Positions 6,328 to 8,998 of a stretch of DNA of 8,998 bases are shown here, one piece after another. A program made the position numbers and the translations under genes. The stretch spans positions 1-8,998 of the forward strand of contig DATDQD010000298.1 in the NCBI GenBank assembly GCA_035292425.1, given 5' to 3'. Position 1 is the stretch's first letter. The number at the start of each line of letters is the position of its first letter. This DNA comes from SZUA-254 sp035292425. Its GTDB lineage: Bacteria > Bacteroidota > Ignavibacteria > UBA10030 > SZUA-254. The notes below the pieces were generated by a model. The model had not been told where the DNA came from and did not search any database. It saw nothing but the letters and a program-made list of their open reading frames with translations.

Positions 6328-7077
6328 TCCCCAGCCGAGGAACGAGGCGACCACGACGTAGACGAGCCAGAGACCGAAGGCGAGCGCCATCCCCTGGACG
6401 GTTTTCTTTCCCGAAACGGCGGAAAGCCCGATGCCGGTCACGGCCGTCTGCCAGATGGCGAACACGTTCATGGCGGCCAGGAAATTATGCCCGAAATTTG
6501 CCTCGTCGTAGACGTCCTTCACCAGAAGGGCCCCGCCCGGCTGGGCGTACATCGAATCCATCATGTTCATCATGATGGCCGATACCAGCGTGCCGACGAT
6601 GCCGATCACGGTGGCCAGCCCGTAGATTTCCAGGATCTTCCTGTACCCCCCGCCGAATTTCAGCACGCCCTTCGACGCGGCCCAGAGCACGAGGGGTGCT
6701 CCGAACATGATGACGCTCATGAACAGGACGCCGCCAACGATGCCGAACGCGAGGAACAGCGCCTTGTTCTCGATGAATCCTTTCGCCCGATCCGCATCTT
6801 CCTGCGTCATCGAACCCTCGGCGATCTTTGTCCGCATCTGCTCCGCCTGCTGGCGTGTGATCTGGTCGAAGAGGGCGGGGTTGTTCGTGATCGAAAACAT
6901 CATGAGCCCGACGAGGGCTATCATGATGAGATAGGGGATGAGCCAGGATGAAAGCTGGACCGGGGCCGCGGATACTTCCGCGTAGAGTTCACCGGGAGAT
7001 GTAAGAGCGTTGACGGCCCGCATGCCGAATGATGTGATTTCGACCGGGCCGGATTGCGACTGCGTGTTCTGTTCCAT
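6319..7077 (-). CDS. Yip1-family integral membrane protein
   Basis: This 252-residue protein has a short polar N-terminus, then a region (ALTSPGELYAEVSAAP, 24-39) matching the pattern that precedes the first helix in bacterial Yip1-domain proteins. About five membrane helices follow, near residues 43-63, 107-137, 150-171, 197-219 and 228-249. A charged loop (66-105, rich in Gln, Glu and Lys) lies between the first two. Bacterial Yip1-domain proteins have no settled function, so none is assigned. The fourth-helix approach is rich in Met (IMMNMMDSM, 168-176). The ATG at 7077 is well supported by AGGAGG 4 nt upstream, the only strong Shine-Dalgarno sequence in this window. It has its own promoter, divergent from the TPR gene, and appears monocistronic. 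Confidence 0.82.
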   Translation of the reverse strand: MEQNTQSQSGPVEITSFGMRAVNALTSPGELYAEVSAAPVQLSSWLIPYLIMIALVGLMMFSITNNPALFDQITRQQAEQMRTKIAEGSMTQEDADRAKGFIENKALFLAFGIVGGVLFMSVIMFGAPLVLWAASKGVLKFGGGYRKILEIYGLATVIGIVGTLVSAIMMNMMDSMYAQPGGALLVKDVYDEANFGHNFLAAMNVFAIWQTAVTGIGLSAVSGKKTVQGMALAFGLWLVYVVVASFLGWGAR

Positions 7078-7081
7078 GTTC

Positions 7082-7087
7082 CCTCCT
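7082..7087 (-). promoter_or_regulatory. Strong ribosome binding site of the Yip1 gene
   Basis: AGGAGG on the minus strand lies 4 nt before the ATG at 7077 and fixes that start. It shows that the organism uses Shine-Dalgarno initiation at least for some genes, unlike lon and dnaX here. Confidence 0.8.
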
Positions 7088-7100
7088 GATTTCCGGGGGA

Positions 7101-7129
7101 ATAATAGTTAAAATCGCGGCAATCCGCAA
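7101..7129 (-). promoter_or_regulatory. Predicted promoter of the Yip1 gene
   Basis: On the minus strand, TTGCGG (7129-7124) and TATTAT (7106-7101) are separated by 17 bp. The predicted start near 7093 gives a leader of about 16 nt that includes the AGGAGG site. It is back to back with the promoter of the TPR-EamA-trmH operon. Confidence 0.5.
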
Positions 7130-7130
7130 T

Positions 7131-7146
7131 GGCCGGCCGACCGGTC
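7131..7146. promoter_or_regulatory. Two abutting 8-bp palindromes between divergent -35 boxes, possible operator
   Basis: GGCCGGCC (7131-7138) and GACCGGTC (7139-7146) are each perfect palindromes and lie end to end. They fill the interval between the minus-strand -35 box (ending at 7129) and the plus-strand -35 box (starting at 7147), leaving one base. A regulator bound here would sit against both promoters. Binding is inferred. Confidence 0.4.
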
Positions 7147-7175
7147 TTGATTTTCACTCCATTTGTTCATATTAT
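7147..7175 (+). promoter_or_regulatory. Predicted promoter of the TPR-EamA-trmH operon
   Basis: TTGATT (7147-7152) and TATTAT (7170-7175) are spaced by 17 bp, with 4 and 5 of 6 consensus bases respectively. The predicted start near 7182 leaves a leader of about 64 nt before the ATG at 7246. Confidence 0.55.
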
Positions 7176-7245
7176 TTTCCGGTAGCTGCCGACTTGCCGA
7201 AGCGCGCAATCCCTTCTGCCGCCTGAGGAATACCCGGGACCCCTG

Positions 7246-7794
7246 ATGACTGTCGACGAAATTAAAAGACGGTTCGAATTTTCCACGGACTTCAACGAGA
7301 TCTTCGACGCGTTCGAGGCCGCGCTCGGCCAGAAGGTCCGCGAGATCGACCTCTACCGGCTCCTCTTCATGAACCCGTCGCTCTCCCCGGACGAGCTCTG
7401 CCTCTTCGGGGAGAAACTCGCGCAGGAAGTGCGCGAGATCGCCTACGACATCTACGTCTGGCTCGCGCGAGTCTTCGAGGCGACCCATTCCATGCTCGAC
7501 AACTACGAACTGACCTTCTCCTATTACCGGAAGGCCGCCTCCGTGAGGCCGGACATCGTCGACCCGTACCTGCGCGCCGCCGACTGCTACGAACCCGACC
7601 TGAACATACCCCCCATTTCGAGGCTGATCGATTTTCTCAGGTCGGGCACGGAGCACGTCGCCCACCCGCGCGAGCTCTACGAGAGGCTGGTCTACTTCTA
7701 CGAGATCCTCGGGAACGACGAGATGCAGGAATATTACCGGCGGAAGGCGGACGAAACGAGGTCGGGGCACGGCGCCGATCCGGGCGCGCGATGA
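7246..7794 (+). CDS. Helical TPR-like protein of unknown function
   Basis: A 182-residue soluble, acidic, mostly alpha-helical protein without signal peptide or membrane segment; I do not recognise a named family. Residues 86-116 (from NYELTFSYYRKAASVRPDIV) resemble a tetratricopeptide repeat with the usual Tyr/Ala/Pro pattern. Residues 143-170 (ELYERLVYFYEILGND...YYRRKAD) could form a second, degenerate one. The N-terminal 75 residues are also helical, with many aromatic and acidic residues. TPR-like folds usually bind other proteins, so a scaffold or adaptor role is possible but unproven. The start at 7246 is the first ATG after the predicted promoter; only a distant GAGGAA (about 16 nt upstream) could serve as a ribosome site. 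Its stop overlaps the EamA gene start (ATGA at 7791), so the two are probably translationally coupled. Confidence 0.75.
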   Translation: MTVDEIKRRFEFSTDFNEIFDAFEAALGQKVREIDLYRLLFMNPSLSPDELCLFGEKLAQEVREIAYDIYVWLARVFEATHSMLDNYELTFSYYRKAASVRPDIVDPYLRAADCYEPDLNIPPISRLIDFLRSGTEHVAHPRELYERLVYFYEILGNDEMQEYYRRKADETRSGHGADPGAR

Positions 7795-8729
7795 ACACCC
7801 TCCGGGGCTACTTCTTCATCCTCGGGGCGGCCATCTTCTGGGGCGTTTCGGCCACCGCGGCAAAGTATCTGATCACCCTCCGCTTCGACACGCTCCTGCT
7901 CGTGCAGATGCGCATCACGCTCTCCTGCCTGATCCTCCTCCCGGTCTTCCTGATCTTCCGGCGGGGACTGCTGCGCGTCGCGCTCAGGGACCTCCCCGAC
8001 TTTGCGCTGCTGGGGATCGTCGGCGTGGCCGGCTCGAACTTCACGTACTATTTCGCGATCCAGGAAACCAACGTCGCAACGGCCATCCTGATGCAGTACC
8101 TGGCCCCGGTCCTGGTGCTCGTCTGGGCGGCGACCACCCGGGAGGAAAAGCTCACGCCCGTCAAGGTCGGGGCTGCGGCGGTCTCCCTCGCCGGCTGTTT
8201 CCTCGCGATCGCCGGCGGCGACGCAGGCGTCGTGCGTCTGAGCGCCCCGGGGGTCGCGGGCGGCCTCGGGTCGGCCTTCTGCTGGGGATTCACCAACGTG
8301 TGGCTGATGCGAATGGTGAGGAAATACGAGGTGTGGACCTGCGTGATCTGGTCCTTCATCTTCGCATCCGTCTTCTGGCTTTTTGTGAATCCGCCCTGGG
8401 TCATCGCGGCCGCGGGGTACGGCGCCGATGTCTGGTGGGTCCTGCTCCTGGTCGCCGTCATGTCGGTGCTGATCCCCCACTCGCTCTACTTCAGCGGCGT
8501 ACGCCACCTGAGCGCGTCGCGTGCGATCATCACCGCGACTTTCGAACCGGTCGTGGCGATCGCGACGGCCGCCTTCTTCGTGGGCGAAACGCCGGGGCCG
8601 GTACAGGTCGCCGGCGCCGTCATGGTCCTCGCCGCCATCGCGCTGCTGCAATTGCGGCACGAGGCGGAACACCCGCCGCTTCCGGCGGGTGTCCGGGCGC
8701 CGCCGCAGCCGCGCATTCATGCTCCCTGA
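7791..8729 (+). CDS. EamA/DMT-superfamily transporter
   Basis: A 312-residue inner-membrane protein with ten predicted helices (about 5-27, 35-56, 70-90, 96-114, 123-141, 150-172, 181-198, 213-233, 243-263, 268-287). They form the two repeated EamA domains of the drug/metabolite transporter superfamily. Hallmarks are the N-terminal GAAIFWGVSATAAKYL, the first-repeat YLAPVLVLVWA (103-113) and the second-repeat ATFEPVVAIATAAFF (249-263). Members export or exchange small metabolites such as amino acids; the substrate here cannot be told. The last 25 residues are a Pro/His/Arg-rich cytoplasmic tail whose DNA contains a strong hairpin. The start overlaps the TPR gene stop by 4 bp (ATGA) without a clear ribosome site, pointing to coupled translation. 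trmH starts 9 bp after its stop. Confidence 0.93.
   Translation: MNTLRGYFFILGAAIFWGVSATAAKYLITLRFDTLLLVQMRITLSCLILLPVFLIFRRGLLRVALRDLPDFALLGIVGVAGSNFTYYFAIQETNVATAILMQYLAPVLVLVWAATTREEKLTPVKVGAAAVSLAGCFLAIAGGDAGVVRLSAPGVAGGLGSAFCWGFTNVWLMRMVRKYEVWTCVIWSFIFASVFWLFVNPPWVIAAAGYGADVWWVLLLVAVMSVLIPHSLYFSGVRHLSASRAIITATFEPVVAIATAAFFVGETPGPVQVAGAVMVLAAIALLQLRHEAEHPPLPAGVRAPPQPRIHAP
8669..8692 (+). other. Strong stem-loop in the 3' end of the EamA gene
   Basis: ACACCCGCCG (8669-8678), loop CTTC and CGGCGGGTGT (8683-8692) form a perfect 10-bp GC-rich stem, extendable by GG/CC with one bulged A. It lies 35 bp before the EamA stop and 46 bp before trmH. No T-run follows, so it could be an RNA stability or processing element, a partial attenuator, or just GC-rich coding sequence. 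Confidence 0.45.
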
Positions 8730-8738
8730 AGATCCGCC

Positions 8739-8998
8739 ATGACCGAACGGAGGAAAGAGAAATTTCGGCGGGTCATCGCCGCGAGACGTCCCGACCTGAC
8801 CCTCGTCCTGGAGGACATCCACGACCCCCACAACGTGAGCGCGGTGTTCCGCAGCGCCGACGCGGTCGGCGTCATGCGGGTCTGCCTGGTCTATTCACTC
8901 GACGAGTTTCCGAAACTCGGCAGGAAAAGTTCGGCCAGCGCGGTGAAGTGGGTGCAGAAGACGAAACACTCCTCCATACGCGGGTGCTACGACGCGCT
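8739..8998 (+). CDS. trmH: tRNA (guanosine(18)-2'-O)-methyltransferase TrmH, 3' end cut by window
   Basis: The first 86 residues of a SpoU/TrmH-type SPOUT RNA methyltransferase are visible, running to the window edge. Residues 13-45 follow the TrmH pattern closely: ARRPDLTLVLEDIHDPHNVS, then AVFRSADAVGV. N32 and R38 match the conserved motif-1 Asn and the catalytic Arg of TrmH. SSASAVKWVQ (64-73) and the following KTKHSSI correspond to the ASAAAGSNSWVQ-like segment and next strand in E. coli TrmH. The start of the protein, with an R-x-x-x-I-x-A-R-R-P-D-L opening, also fits TrmH rather than the longer RlmB/TsnR forms. The enzyme methylates the 2'-O of G18 in the tRNA D-loop using S-adenosylmethionine. 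The substrate-specifying C-terminus is outside the window, so another SpoU paralogue is possible. GAAGA ends 7 nt before the ATG. It is the third gene of the operon. Confidence 0.88.
   Translation, partial: MTERRKEKFRRVIAARRPDLTLVLEDIHDPHNVSAVFRSADAVGVMRVCLVYSLDEFPKLGRKSSASAVKWVQKTKHSSIRGCYDA

Noticed and set aside
7108..7770. 220-codon minus-strand frame opposite the TPR-like gene
   Set aside because: It crosses the divergent promoters, and its composition mirrors the plus-strand gene. The plus-strand frame has better codon usage, operon context and fold-like patterning.
7734..8831. 365-codon minus-strand frame opposite the EamA and trmH genes
   Set aside because: It is extremely Asp/Arg/Glu/Gly-rich, opposite a clearly real membrane protein, and crosses two gene boundaries.
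1..8998. CRISPR array, tRNA/rRNA genes, insertion sequence or defence island
   Set aside because: I saw no regularly spaced repeats, no cloverleaf-like sequence, no transposase motifs and no terminal inverted repeats. The genes are housekeeping or membrane genes with uniform composition.

Overview
The window is a GC-rich (roughly 60-65%), tightly packed chromosomal segment from a Gram-negative bacterium. The partial gene at the left edge encodes an outer-membrane beta-barrel of the PorV/PorQ-like type, and the zinc peptidase has the same sequence style as Bacteroidota/Ignavibacteria relatives. Together they suggest the wider FCB group or a neighbouring uncultured lineage. This is inference from a few proteins, not a taxonomic call. 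Everything appears to be housekeeping or ordinary envelope content; I see no phage, transposon, CRISPR, tRNA or rRNA.

Left block, minus strand (1-4940): lon (AAA+ protease), then dnaX (DNA polymerase III gamma/tau), then a PorV/PorQ-like outer-membrane protein cut by the window edge. lon and dnaX each have a plausible sigma70-like promoter. The dnaX promoter lies almost on top of its start codon and inside a pair of competing inverted repeats. dnaX contains an A9 run holding the slippery heptamer A AAA AAG, followed by an immediate -1-frame stop and, after 6 nt, a GC-rich stem-loop. This is the layout expected for making a short gamma form of about 389 residues beside the 566-residue tau.

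Middle block (4941-7245): an AT-rich divergent promoter region separates lon from a plus-strand M14-type zinc carboxypeptidase. Homology-like coding sequence of the peptidase extends upstream of its first ATG with no ATG, GTG or TTG to start it. The peptidase ends in four 11-bp tandem repeats and converges on a minus-strand Yip1-family membrane protein gene, with a GC hairpin between them.

Right block, plus strand (7246-8998): an operon of a helical TPR-like protein of unknown function, an EamA/DMT-family membrane transporter whose start overlaps the previous stop (ATGA), and trmH (tRNA Gm18 2'-O-methyltransferase), cut by the window edge. It is divergent from the Yip1 gene. The interval between the two facing -35 boxes is filled by two abutting perfect 8-bp palindromes.

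The best candidate for an interesting mechanism is the dnaX recoding cassette. The next are the start of the peptidase and the palindrome-filled divergent promoter. I did not find evidence for a wholly new multi-gene system.
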